DNA from: Triparma columacea
Taxonomy: Eukaryota; Sar; Bolidophyceae; Parmales; Triparmaceae
Length of the DNA: 10,024 nucleotides
Direction: 5' to 3'
NCBI GenBank assembly: GCA_030267965.1
Contig: BRYA01000138.1
Coordinates: 8,390 to 18,413 of the forward strand
The notes under the pieces are model-generated. The model was not told the DNA's origin. It searched no databases and worked only from the letters and a program-made list of their open reading frames with translations. Shown piece by piece: positions 1-6,049 of the stretch; position 1 is the first letter of the stretch; each line of letters opens with the position of its first letter. A program made the translations under genes and the position numbers.

Positions 1-1654
1 TGAAGAGGTTCATGAAGCTCGGTAAGTGTCTGACCATAATGTTCCCCTTCTCTAGGCCGATTACTAGGACCATGTTGGAACCGGTGTCGGAGAGGGAGGC
101 CATGCTGAGGACACCCTGGCCCTGGCTCTCGGTTGCTTGGAGGGTCGCCTTGCTGTCCCAGATCTTTACCGTACCGTCGAGGCTAGTGAAGGGGGGGAGA
201 GATGGTTTGGGGGGGGGGGAAGCGTGGGGGTGGGAGGGTGAGATGTTAGAATCCCCTTTACTACTAGAATGTCGATACAACGTGATTCACCATCTACACA
301 TCAAACGTGATTCACCATATACACATCAAACCTTGGCTGTATCGTATATTCTCTATATACCCCTTCCCCCCCCCCCACCACCAACCCATCTTACCTTCCG
401 CTAACAACGTAGTTCTCCCCTTGCATAACAAACCCCTCCAAGCAAGTAACCGGTCCCCCATGTCCATCCCCTCCTCCCCCTCCCTTGGCCGTAATAACAT
501 GCTTGCATAACCCCTGCCCCATATCCCAGATCCTGATCTGACAGTCCACGCTACTACTCCAAAGGTGTCCTCCACTAATAGCCAGACCAGTAACCTCCCT
601 AACATGACCACTAAGTACCATATTACAAGCCCATGCCCCTCCCACTAACTTCCAAACTCTACCCATACCGTCTTGTCCTGTAGCAACGACAACGCAATCA
701 TTACCAAGACCAGATGCGCAGATTGAGGTTACGGGTTGAGCGGATGCGTAGAGAGCCATGGGAGCGAGATGGAAGGGGAGACCGGGACCACTGGGGTTTA
801 GGGGGTAACCCATTATCTTTATAAAGACAAAGGGGTGGGGGGGGGGAGGGGAGGGGAGGGGGTGGGTTAAATAGGGGTAGTTGTAGTTGCAAGTAGCTAC
901 GCCTGGGAAGGAAGGCCTGTAAATATATCTACGTGAACGTAAATTGCGTTCAACCCTCGCCCTAACTCGTTCTTTGAAAAAACCTCACAATCCCATCGTC
1001 TATTCTCCCATCTCCTACTTTTCCGTCCCTCTTTTATTTTCTTCGTTTCCCTCTCCCCGCCCCTCCTTCTCCCCCTCTCTCTTCCCCCCCCCTCTCTTCG
1101 CGCTTCGCGCGTCTCACCTGTCCAACAGTAAACCTAGTGTTCTTATCTCCCCCCTGTCCCCCTCCCGTCCCCTGTCCCATTCCACCATCCCCCATTTTAC
1201 TGTCATAAACTCCTTCATACCCCACAAACAACCACCCCCCCTCAACCACAACAGTCGTAACTTTAGACCCGACCTTCTCCTCGTGCACTTTAGTGAAGTT
1301 TGATGTGCTATCCCAGACTCGCCAATAACCGTCGTGACTACCTGTGAATATCTGGATAGTTGGTTCCGCTTGTATACACAAGCTCGGACACGCCGATTTA
1401 GAGACGGGTAATTTCTTATGACACTTTACTATATGCGCGCAGGAACAAGTGGGATTACTACAGGGACCGAGGTGGGGGGCGACGGTTTCACCACCCATGA
1501 AAAACTTGCAGGGGAGGAGCTTGGGTTGCTGGCCTGGGGGACCGGAGTTTTGGTTGGGGTTGTTGTTGTTGTTGTGTTTGTTGTTGTTGTTGTTGTTCTT
1601 ATTTCGGTTGTTTCGACCTCTTCCTCCTGCATATCCTCTGTTGTGGCGGTTCAT
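1..1654 (-). CDS. CCCH zinc-finger / WD40-repeat protein (ZFWD-like), 3' part outside window
   Basis: Proposed exons in transcript order are 1654-1211, 816-395 and 182-1 (continues past the left edge). The protein starts MNRHNRGYAGG and has a Gly/Arg/Asn-rich low-complexity N-terminus (residues ~1-45). A variant CCCH finger follows (C49, C65, C70, H74; spacing C-x15-C-x4-C-x3-H). WD40 blades come next: FTGSHDGYWRVWD (~103-115), GQDGMGRVWKL, GHVREVTGLAISGGHLWSSS ending in IRIWD, and VSGSLDGTVKIWD, which is rebuilt exactly across the second intron. This order matches plant and algal ZFWD proteins, which combine an RNA-binding-type finger with a beta-propeller; no specific target can be inferred. 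The second intron is well supported (AG|GTAAGA donor, phase 2, motif restored). The first is less certain: the phase-0 donor GGA|GTTTAT is weak, but it is the choice that keeps frame with the ATAAAG acceptor. The ATG at 1654 is the first Met before the finger; upstream is a repeat-rich non-coding stretch. Confidence 0.8.
183..394 (-). other. Spliceosomal intron 2 of the CCCH/WD40 gene
   Basis: The donor reads AAG|GTAAGATGGG on the minus strand (intron starts at 394) and the acceptor TTCACTAG|CC (intron ends at 183), giving 212 nt in phase 2. Joining the exons restores the WD40 motif SGSLDGTVKIWD. The first ~35 nt after the donor are G-rich, including a run of about 12 G, and the last ~60 nt before the acceptor are C-rich, so the two ends are largely complementary. 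Confidence 0.88.
817..1210 (-). other. Probable spliceosomal intron 1 of the CCCH/WD40 gene
   Basis: The acceptor CTTTATAAAG|ATAATGGG at 817 follows a long C-rich tract and is convincing. The donor is less clear. GGA|GTTTATG at 1210 is phase 0 and fits the reading frame of exon 2. The nearby A|GTAAAATGG (ending exon 1 at 1201) matches a donor consensus better but is out of phase with that acceptor. With the phase-0 choice the protein reads WLFVGYEG then IMGYPLNPSG. Length is 394 nt; the donor-proximal half is very G-rich on the coding strand. Confidence 0.65.
1559..1598. repeat. (GTT)n/(AAC)n microsatellite encoding an Asn tract
   Basis: An interrupted GTT repeat on the plus strand reads as AAC codons on the coding strand and encodes the poly-Asn stretch around residues 19-32 of the CCCH/WD40 protein. 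Single interruptions insert Lys-His. The length is probably variable between strains. Confidence 0.9.
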
Positions 1655-2332
1655 GTTGTTGTATTGGTGTCTATAAGTGGTGTGTAAGTGGCGTGTAAGT
1701 AGCCTTAATGTAGCCTATTTGTAGCCTAGTCGGAGCCTAAAATGGAGTATAGTTGTGTCTAAAAGTAATCTCCAAGCAGTCTGTTGTTTGTGAGGGTTGT
1801 TCAATTCACCTGTTAGTATTCTATTTCTTGAATGAAGACTTGTAAGTGAGTGTAAATGAGTGTTAATGGCTTTGTATTCCTTCTCCTCCCTCTTTAACTT
1901 CCTTCTTGACTTATTCCTTCACCTCGAGTGCAAATATTAATCGAGTGGTTATATTTGTAGCCTCAACTCTGTGTGTTATGTGTATTTGTGTGTATAGTGT
2001 ATCATATATATAGTGTAAATAGCAGTATTTGTCGTTGTTGTAGAAAATGCGGGTAAAATAAGTGTAAAAATGAGGGCTAAATAAGAGGGAAACGTTCCCA
2101 TGGGCGGAGCCAAACAACAAGATTACCATCCATAATTACACACAGATAGGATAGACACGTCAAATATGGGCATACATGCACACATACACACATACGCACA
2201 CACCACACACCTTCTTTTTACGCTAGAACTCAGGACAACAAATATATTGGACACACGAATAGGGGAGAGGAGGGCGAGAGATGGAGGAGAAGGAGAAGGA
2301 GCCTTTGGGACAGTATTTTAGGCTATATTTTA
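1655..2332. other. Divergent intergenic region between the WD40 gene and the LRR array
   Basis: I see no convincing gene here. The stretch holds the 11-bp periodic block next to the WD40 start, a 10-bp triplet (TGTAAGTGAG, TGTAAATGAG, TGTTAATGGC at 1841-1870) sharing the TGTAAGTG core, an AT-rich middle, a CA-rich simple-sequence stretch at about 2170-2210, and a purine-rich patch near 2265-2300. It must contain the WD40 promoter. The 72-residue open frame on the minus strand (2129-1911) is compositionally AT-driven and resembles nothing I know. Confidence 0.7.
1672..1790. repeat. Degenerate 11-bp tandem periodicity upstream of the WD40 gene
   Basis: Successive 11-mers on the plus strand read TGTGTAAGTGG (1681), CGTGTAAGTAG (1692), CCTTAATGTAG (1703), CCTATTTGTAG (1714), CCTAGTCGGAG (1725) and CCTAAAATGGA (1736). 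AGCCT recurs at 1701, 1712, 1723 and 1734, exactly 11 bp apart. Weaker copies (TCTAAAAGTAA at 1758, TCTCCAAGCAG at 1769, TCTGTTGTTTG at 1780) keep the phase. The block ends 18 bp from the WD40 start codon, so it lies in that gene's 5' leader or promoter. Function unknown. Confidence 0.7.
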
Positions 2333-2337
2333 GGCTA
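2314..2337 (+). repeat. Perfect 12-bp tandem duplication at the left edge of the LRR array
   Basis: TATTTTAGGCTA occurs twice back to back (2314-2325 and 2326-2337). Variants of the same motif, TATTATAGGCT, sit at both internal unit junctions (4413-4423 and 5809-5819), so it marks the unit boundary. Confidence 0.85.
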
Positions 2338-2564
2338 TAGATACTTTTTACAACCAACCAAACTCTTCACAATACCAACAACAATACTCTACTAACTACA
2401 TCATATCCCAACACATTGTATTTTTAGCTTAAATTTGGTCTCCAAAAACTACATCGCCAAATACCAACTTTCAACCTCATCCTCTCCATCTAAGCATTCA
2501 CGCCATATCTTAGCTCGAGCGCTATCAGTACTATTACTATTATTCTTCCCAAATCCTTCCCAAA
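2333..2564 (+). promoter_or_regulatory. Conserved 5' flank of LRR gene 1 (putative promoter and leader)
   Basis: This segment aligns along its whole length with the sequences before the other two LRR genes, so it moved with the duplicated unit. Conserved islands are GATACTTTTTAC, AACTCTTCACAATAC, TAGCTTAAATTTGGT and TAGCTCGAGCGCT; the last contains the palindrome GCTCGAGC at 2513-2520, 52 bp before the ATG. The start context CTTCCCAAAATGCCC is identical in all three copies. Which part is promoter and which leader cannot be read from the sequence. Confidence 0.6.
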
Positions 2565-4238
2565 ATGCCCAAATCAGCAGTATACTCTGGCAAAGAGACC
2601 TTCGGTGATGATCATGAACTCACAGAGGTGACTTTTGCAAAGGGAGTGACGACGATTGGCCATTACGCCTTCTTCGGATGCTCCTCCCTCGCAGCCATCA
2701 CAATCCCGGATGGAGTGACGTCGATTGGCCTATATGCCTTTTGCGGATGCCGCTCCCTCGCAGCCATCACAATCCCGGATGGAGTGAGGGTAATCGGCGA
2801 GAACGCCTTCTTCGGATGCTCCTCCCTCACGGCCATCACCATCCCGGACGGAGTGACGACGATTGGCCGTAGCGCCTTCAACGGATGCTCCTCCCTCACA
2901 GCCATCACAATCCCGGACACAGTGACGACGATAAGCTATGGCGCCTTTGACAAATGCTCCTCCCTCACAGCCATCACAATCCCGGACTCAGTGACTAAGA
3001 TTGGCTGGTACGCCTTCAGGGAATGCTCCTCCCTCGCAGCCATCACAATCCTGGACGGAGTGACGACAATTGGCGCTGGCGCCTTCTACCACTGCACCTC
3101 CCTCACGTCCATCACCATCCCGGACAGAGTGACGACGATTAGTGATGGCGCCTTCAACGGATGCTCCTCCCTCACAGCCATCACCATCCCAGACGGAGTG
3201 AGAACGATTGGCGAAACCGCCTTCTTGGAATGCTCCTCCCTCGCAACCATCGCCATACCGGACTCTGTGAAGTCGATTGGAGATAACGCCTTCAAAGGAT
3301 GCTCCTCCCTCGAAGCCATAACAATCCCGGATGGAGTGAAGTGGATTCGCGATGGCGCCTTCGTGCGATGCTCCTCCCTCACGGCCATCATCATCCCGGA
3401 CGGAGTGATGGAGATTGGCGAACGCGCCTTCCAAGAATGCTCCTCCCTCACGGCCATCACAATCCCTAACACAGTGACGTCGATTTGCTATGGCGCCTTC
3501 TTGGGATGCTCCTCCCTCACAACCATCACAATCCTGGACGGAGTGACGTCGATTGGCAGTAACGCCTTCAACGGATGCTCCTCCCTCGCAGCCATCACCA
3601 TCCCAGACGGAGTGACGATGATTGACGCTTACACATTCTACGACTGCTCCTCCCTCACGGCCATCACCATCCCTGACGGAGTGACGAGGATTAGCAATTA
3701 TACCTTCAGTGGATGCTCCTCCCTCGCAGCCATCACAATCCCGGACGGAGTGACGAAGATTGACCAATTCGCCTTCTATAATTGCTCCTCCCTCGCAGCC
3801 ATCAAAATCCCGGACTCAGTGACGTCGATTGGCTGGCGCGCCTTCTACGGATGCAACGCCCTGACGAGACTCAGTTTATCTCCTGCCGTCTACATCAGTA
3901 GTGACTGCTTCTCAAACTGCACTGCCCTAATCTCTGCCGCCGCCGATCAAAATATGCCGACTGTCAAAGCCCTCCTCAATTCTAGGTGGCACCGCATACG
4001 TGACCGCGTCACTGTTCTGACCTGCCTCAAGACACTCTTGAAGGACCAGCCCAGGAGATCGGATAGTAACGGCGTGGAGAATGCTCTCGTAGTCTTCGTC
4101 ACCAAGTGGATTCTCGTTCTGTCAAATAGGCTGAAGCGGAAGCGCCTTGATGGAGATGAAGAGGTCGCGCTTCAGGGAACTGCGGCATACAAGAGACTCC
4201 CGAAGGATATGTGGAGAGTTATTCTGGAATTTCTGTAA
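2565..4238 (+). CDS. BspA-type leucine-rich-repeat (LRR_5) protein, copy 1, 18 full repeats
   Basis: A 557-residue intronless protein of unknown function. Residues 1-23 form a short N-cap (MPKSAVYSG...ELTEVT) shared by the paralogues. Residues 24-437 are 18 uninterrupted 23-residue repeats of the type IPDGVTxIG-xx-AF-xx-CSSLTAIT, the BspA/TpLRR (LRR_5) class. A degenerate 19th repeat follows (LSPAVYISSDCFSNCTAL). The tail carries RWHRIRDRVTVLTCLKTL, a basic cluster KRKR (~524-527) and the final LPKDMWRVILEFL. I see no signal peptide or terminal membrane anchor, so it is probably intracellular, unlike bacterial BspA proteins; the basic cluster could be a nuclear signal. The tail contains a 28-residue segment (496-523), absent from the other copies, with a hydrophobic core VVFVTKWILVL. 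LRR_5 repeats usually bind proteins; the ligand is unknown. The ATG is supported by a start context and N-terminus conserved in all three copies. Confidence 0.9.
   Translation: MPKSAVYSGKETFGDDHELTEVTFAKGVTTIGHYAFFGCSSLAAITIPDGVTSIGLYAFCGCRSLAAITIPDGVRVIGENAFFGCSSLTAITIPDGVTTIGRSAFNGCSSLTAITIPDTVTTISYGAFDKCSSLTAITIPDSVTKIGWYAFRECSSLAAITILDGVTTIGAGAFYHCTSLTSITIPDRVTTISDGAFNGCSSLTAITIPDGVRTIGETAFLECSSLATIAIPDSVKSIGDNAFKGCSSLEAITIPDGVKWIRDGAFVRCSSLTAIIIPDGVMEIGERAFQECSSLTAITIPNTVTSICYGAFLGCSSLTTITILDGVTSIGSNAFNGCSSLAAITIPDGVTMIDAYTFYDCSSLTAITIPDGVTRISNYTFSGCSSLAAITIPDGVTKIDQFAFYNCSSLAAIKIPDSVTSIGWRAFYGCNALTRLSLSPAVYISSDCFSNCTALISAAADQNMPTVKALLNSRWHRIRDRVTVLTCLKTLLKDQPRRSDSNGVENALVVFVTKWILVLSNRLKRKRLDGDEEVALQGTAAYKRLPKDMWRVILEFL
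2634..3875 (+). repeat. 69-bp coding minisatellite, 18 copies (LRR array 1)
   Basis: Eighteen in-frame 69-bp units encode the LRRs of copy 1. The codons for CSSL (TGC TCC TCC CTC), AF (GCC TTC) and the IPD core are almost invariant even at silent positions. The codon pairs after IG and after AF change in nearly every unit. There are no stop codons or indels in the array. Confidence 0.95.
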
Positions 4239-4284
4239 CTCTAAAGCCAATGTTGAACGGCATGCAGAAGGGTCCCGAATTATT

Positions 4285-4336
4285 ATTTACGAACAACGCT
4301 TTCTTTTTCCATTTACGAACAAACGTTTTCTTTTTT
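4285..4336 (+). repeat. 26-nt direct repeat, two copies, in the 3' flank of LRR gene 1
   Basis: Two adjacent imperfect 26-nt copies, each beginning ATTTACGAACAA and ending in a T-rich stretch (4285-4310 and 4311-4336). The same pair is in unit 2 at about 5684-5733; unit 3 keeps only a degraded version near 7135-7175. Confidence 0.8.
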
Positions 4337-4350
4337 GGAGGCTCCAAAAA
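4332..4350 (+). other. Palindrome in the 3' flank of LRR gene 1
   Basis: TTTTTGGAGGCTCCAAAAA is a perfect inverted repeat with 9-bp arms about one central base. As RNA it could fold with a 7-bp stem and a 5-nt loop. The counterpart after gene 2 is at 5730-5746 (8-bp arms). The copy after gene 3 has lost it. It could be a 3'-end or stability element; that role is inferred. Confidence 0.65.
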
Positions 4351-4419
4351 CCAAATTCCTCAACCATTTTGGGGCTTTAGGAAAGATTTGGGCATTATTG
4401 GCAAGAAAGCTGTATTATA

Positions 4420-4659
4420 GGCTGTAGATACTTTTTACGATCAACCTAACTCTTCACAATACAAACACAACGATACTCTTTCTACACCATACAACAAATT
4501 GTAGTATTTAGCTTAAACTTGGTCCCCAACAAAACTACATCGTCTCCCTAACTTTCAATCTCCTCCTCTCCACCTAAACATTCACGTCATATCTTAGCTC
4601 GAGCGCTATCAGGACTATTAGTTTCATCCTTCCCAAATCCTCCCCAAATCCTTCCCAAA
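4420..4659 (+). promoter_or_regulatory. Conserved 5' flank of LRR gene 2
   Basis: Aligns with the flanks of genes 1 and 3. The palindrome GCTCGAGC lies at 4597-4604, 63 bp before the ATG instead of 52. The extra 11 bp come from a local duplication of a CCCAAATCCT-like element just before the start codon. Confidence 0.6.
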
Positions 4660-5637
4660 ATGCCCAAATCAGCAGTATACACTGGCTCTGCTCTGGAGAG
4701 CTTCTTGAATGATCGTGAACTCACAGAAGTGACTTTTGCAAAGGGAGTGACGTCGATTGGCGAACGCGCCTTCCAAGGATGCTCCTCCCTCAAAGCCGTC
4801 ACCATCCCGGACGGAGTGAAGACGATTGGCAATTGGGCCTTCTATGGATGCTCCTCCCTCACGGCCATTACCATCCCGGATGGAGTGACGACGATTGACT
4901 ATAGAGCCTTCAGAGGATGCTCCTCCCTCACGGCCATTACTATCCCAGATGGAGTGACAACAATTGGCGAGAGCGCCTTCGCGGGATGCTCCTCCCTCAC
5001 GGCCATCAACATCCCGGACGGAGTAACGATGATTGACTTTAGCGCCTTCTATGAATGCTCCTCCCTCACGGCCATCACAATCCCGGACGGAGTGACGACA
5101 ATTGGCAATGGCGCCTTCAACGGATGCTCCTCCCTCACGGCCATCACCATCCCGGACGGAGTGACGTCGATTGGCGATAGCGCCTTCTGGGGTTGCTTCT
5201 CCCTCGCAGCCATCACCATCCCGGGCTCAGTGACGTTGATTAGCCATGGCGCCTTCAGTAGATGCTCCTCCCTCACGGCCATCACCATCCCGGACTCGGT
5301 GACGATGATTGGTTATAGCGTCTTTTTCGGATGCTCCGCTCTGACGAGACTCAGTTTATCTCCTGCTGTCTCCATCGGTATCAACTGCTTCTATGACTGC
5401 ACTGCCCTAATCTCTGCAGCTGCCCATCAAAATATGCCGACTGTCGAGGACCTCCTCCATTCTAGGTGGCACCGCATACTTGAACGCGTCACCGTTCTGG
5501 TATGCCTCAAGACACTCTTTACGGACCAAAAAAAGAGGAAGCGACTGGACGGAGGTGAAGCTCAAACACTTGGGGTAACTGCGGTAAGCAAGAGGCTCCC
5601 AAAAGTTATGTGGAGAGTTATACTGGAATTTCTGTAA
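4660..5637 (+). CDS. BspA-type leucine-rich-repeat (LRR_5) protein, copy 2, 9 full repeats
   Basis: A 325-residue intronless paralogue of the gene upstream. The N-cap (1-25, MPKSAVYTGS...ELTEVT) is followed by nine full 23-residue LRR_5 repeats (26-232), a degenerate repeat (LSPAVSIGINCFYDCTAL), and a 70-residue tail with RWHRILERVTVLVCLKTLF, a compact KKRKR cluster (~259-263) and the terminal LPKVMWRVILEFL. The residue pairs at repeat positions 10-11 (ER, NW, YR, ES, FS, NG, DS, HG, YS) are all different while the framework stays fixed. Repeat 7 reads CFSL and repeat 8 starts IPGSV, the main framework departures. No signal peptide or membrane segment is evident. The open frame is intact and the start context conserved, so I read it as functional; its binding partner is unknown. 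Confidence 0.9.
   Translation: MPKSAVYTGSALESFLNDRELTEVTFAKGVTSIGERAFQGCSSLKAVTIPDGVKTIGNWAFYGCSSLTAITIPDGVTTIDYRAFRGCSSLTAITIPDGVTTIGESAFAGCSSLTAINIPDGVTMIDFSAFYECSSLTAITIPDGVTTIGNGAFNGCSSLTAITIPDGVTSIGDSAFWGCFSLAAITIPGSVTLISHGAFSRCSSLTAITIPDSVTMIGYSVFFGCSALTRLSLSPAVSIGINCFYDCTALISAAAHQNMPTVEDLLHSRWHRILERVTVLVCLKTLFTDQKKRKRLDGGEAQTLGVTAVSKRLPKVMWRVILEFL
4735..5355 (+). repeat. 69-bp coding minisatellite, 9 copies (LRR array 2)
   Basis: Nine in-frame 69-bp units. The first shares a 22-nt identical stretch covering its variable codons (ATTGGCGAACGCGCC and the next 7 nt) with unit 12 of LRR array 1, which suggests exchange or a common parental module. Confidence 0.93.
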
Positions 5638-5729
5638 CTCTAAAGCCACTGTTGAACGGCATGCAGAAGGGTCCCGAATTATTATTTACGAACAACGTTT
5701 TCTTTTTCCATTTACGAACAAACGTTTTC

Positions 5730-5746
5730 TTTTGGAGGCTCCAAAA
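5730..5746 (+). other. Palindrome in the 3' flank of LRR gene 2
   Basis: TTTTGGAGGCTCCAAAA, an inverted repeat with 8-bp arms, is the counterpart of the one after gene 1 and lies just downstream of the same 26-nt direct-repeat pair. Confidence 0.65.
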
Positions 5747-5815
5747 ACCCTCAAACCATTTATTTTGGGGCTTTGGGAAAGATTTGGGCATTATTGGCAA
5801 GAAAGCTGTATTATA

Positions 5816-6049
5816 GGCTGTTGATACTTTTTACGACCGACCTAACTCTTCACAATACAAACACAACGATACTTCTTTCTACAACATAAAACACATTGTA
5901 GTATTTAGCTTAAATTTGGTTCCCCAACAAAACTACACCGCCAAATCCCTAACTTTCAATCTCCTCCTCTCCATCTAAACATTCACACCATACTCTAGCT
6001 CGAGCGCTGTCTATACTATTACTATTATCCTTCACAAATCCTTCCCAAA
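5816..6049 (+). promoter_or_regulatory. Conserved 5' flank of LRR gene 3
   Basis: Aligns with the flanks of genes 1 and 2. The palindrome GCTCGAGC is at 5998-6005, 52 bp before the ATG as in gene 1, even though the preceding bases have diverged (TACTCTA instead of TATCTTA). Confidence 0.6.

Larger units (their letters stand above)
2333..4419 (+). repeat. Tandem LRR gene unit 1
   Basis: First of three direct repeats, each running from a GGCT(A/G)T(A/T)GATACTTTTTAC boundary through 5' flank, LRR gene and 3' flank. It is the longest (2087 bp) because its LRR array has 18 full repeats and its C-terminal tail is 27 codons longer than in the other copies. Confidence 0.85.
4420..5815 (+). repeat. 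Tandem LRR gene unit 2
   Basis: Second direct repeat (1396 bp), starting at GGCTGTAGATACTTTTTAC. Its 5' and 3' flanks align throughout with those of unit 1, including the junction, so the duplication included regulatory sequence. It is shorter because the gene has half as many LRRs and lacks the extra tail segment. Confidence 0.87.

Noticed and set aside
12..404. Plus-strand open frame of 130 codons at the left edge
   Set aside because: It lies opposite the WD40 exon and intron and its product is low-complexity. The minus-strand frame has clear WD40 motifs and splice sites.
1034..1210. Extension of the CCCH/WD40 exon 1 frame to 1034 (Gly/Arg-rich tail)
   Set aside because: The residues beyond VGYEG are low-complexity translation of a G-rich intron, and a WD40 continuation is found after the acceptor at 817.
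944..1303. Plus-strand Ser/Pro-rich open frame
   Set aside because: It is the complement of a G/C-skewed intron and part of exon 1. Its composition comes from C- and T-rich runs.
1911..2129. 72-codon minus-strand frame in the intergenic region
   Set aside because: AT-rich, no homology I recognise and no supporting signals; expected by chance.
2988..3767. Long minus-strand open frame (259 codons) with a 23-residue period (RHSVRDGDGREGGA-type), and similar antisense frames in the other arrays
   Set aside because: The 69-bp unit is a multiple of three, so any stop-free antisense frame stays open through the array. The product mirrors the LRR codons, has no recognisable family and lacks its own conserved start, so it is a shadow.
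2634..3875. CRISPR-like regular repeat spacing
   Set aside because: The units are coding, have no separate spacers and encode LRR_5 repeats in a eukaryotic context. The regularity is the protein repeat.
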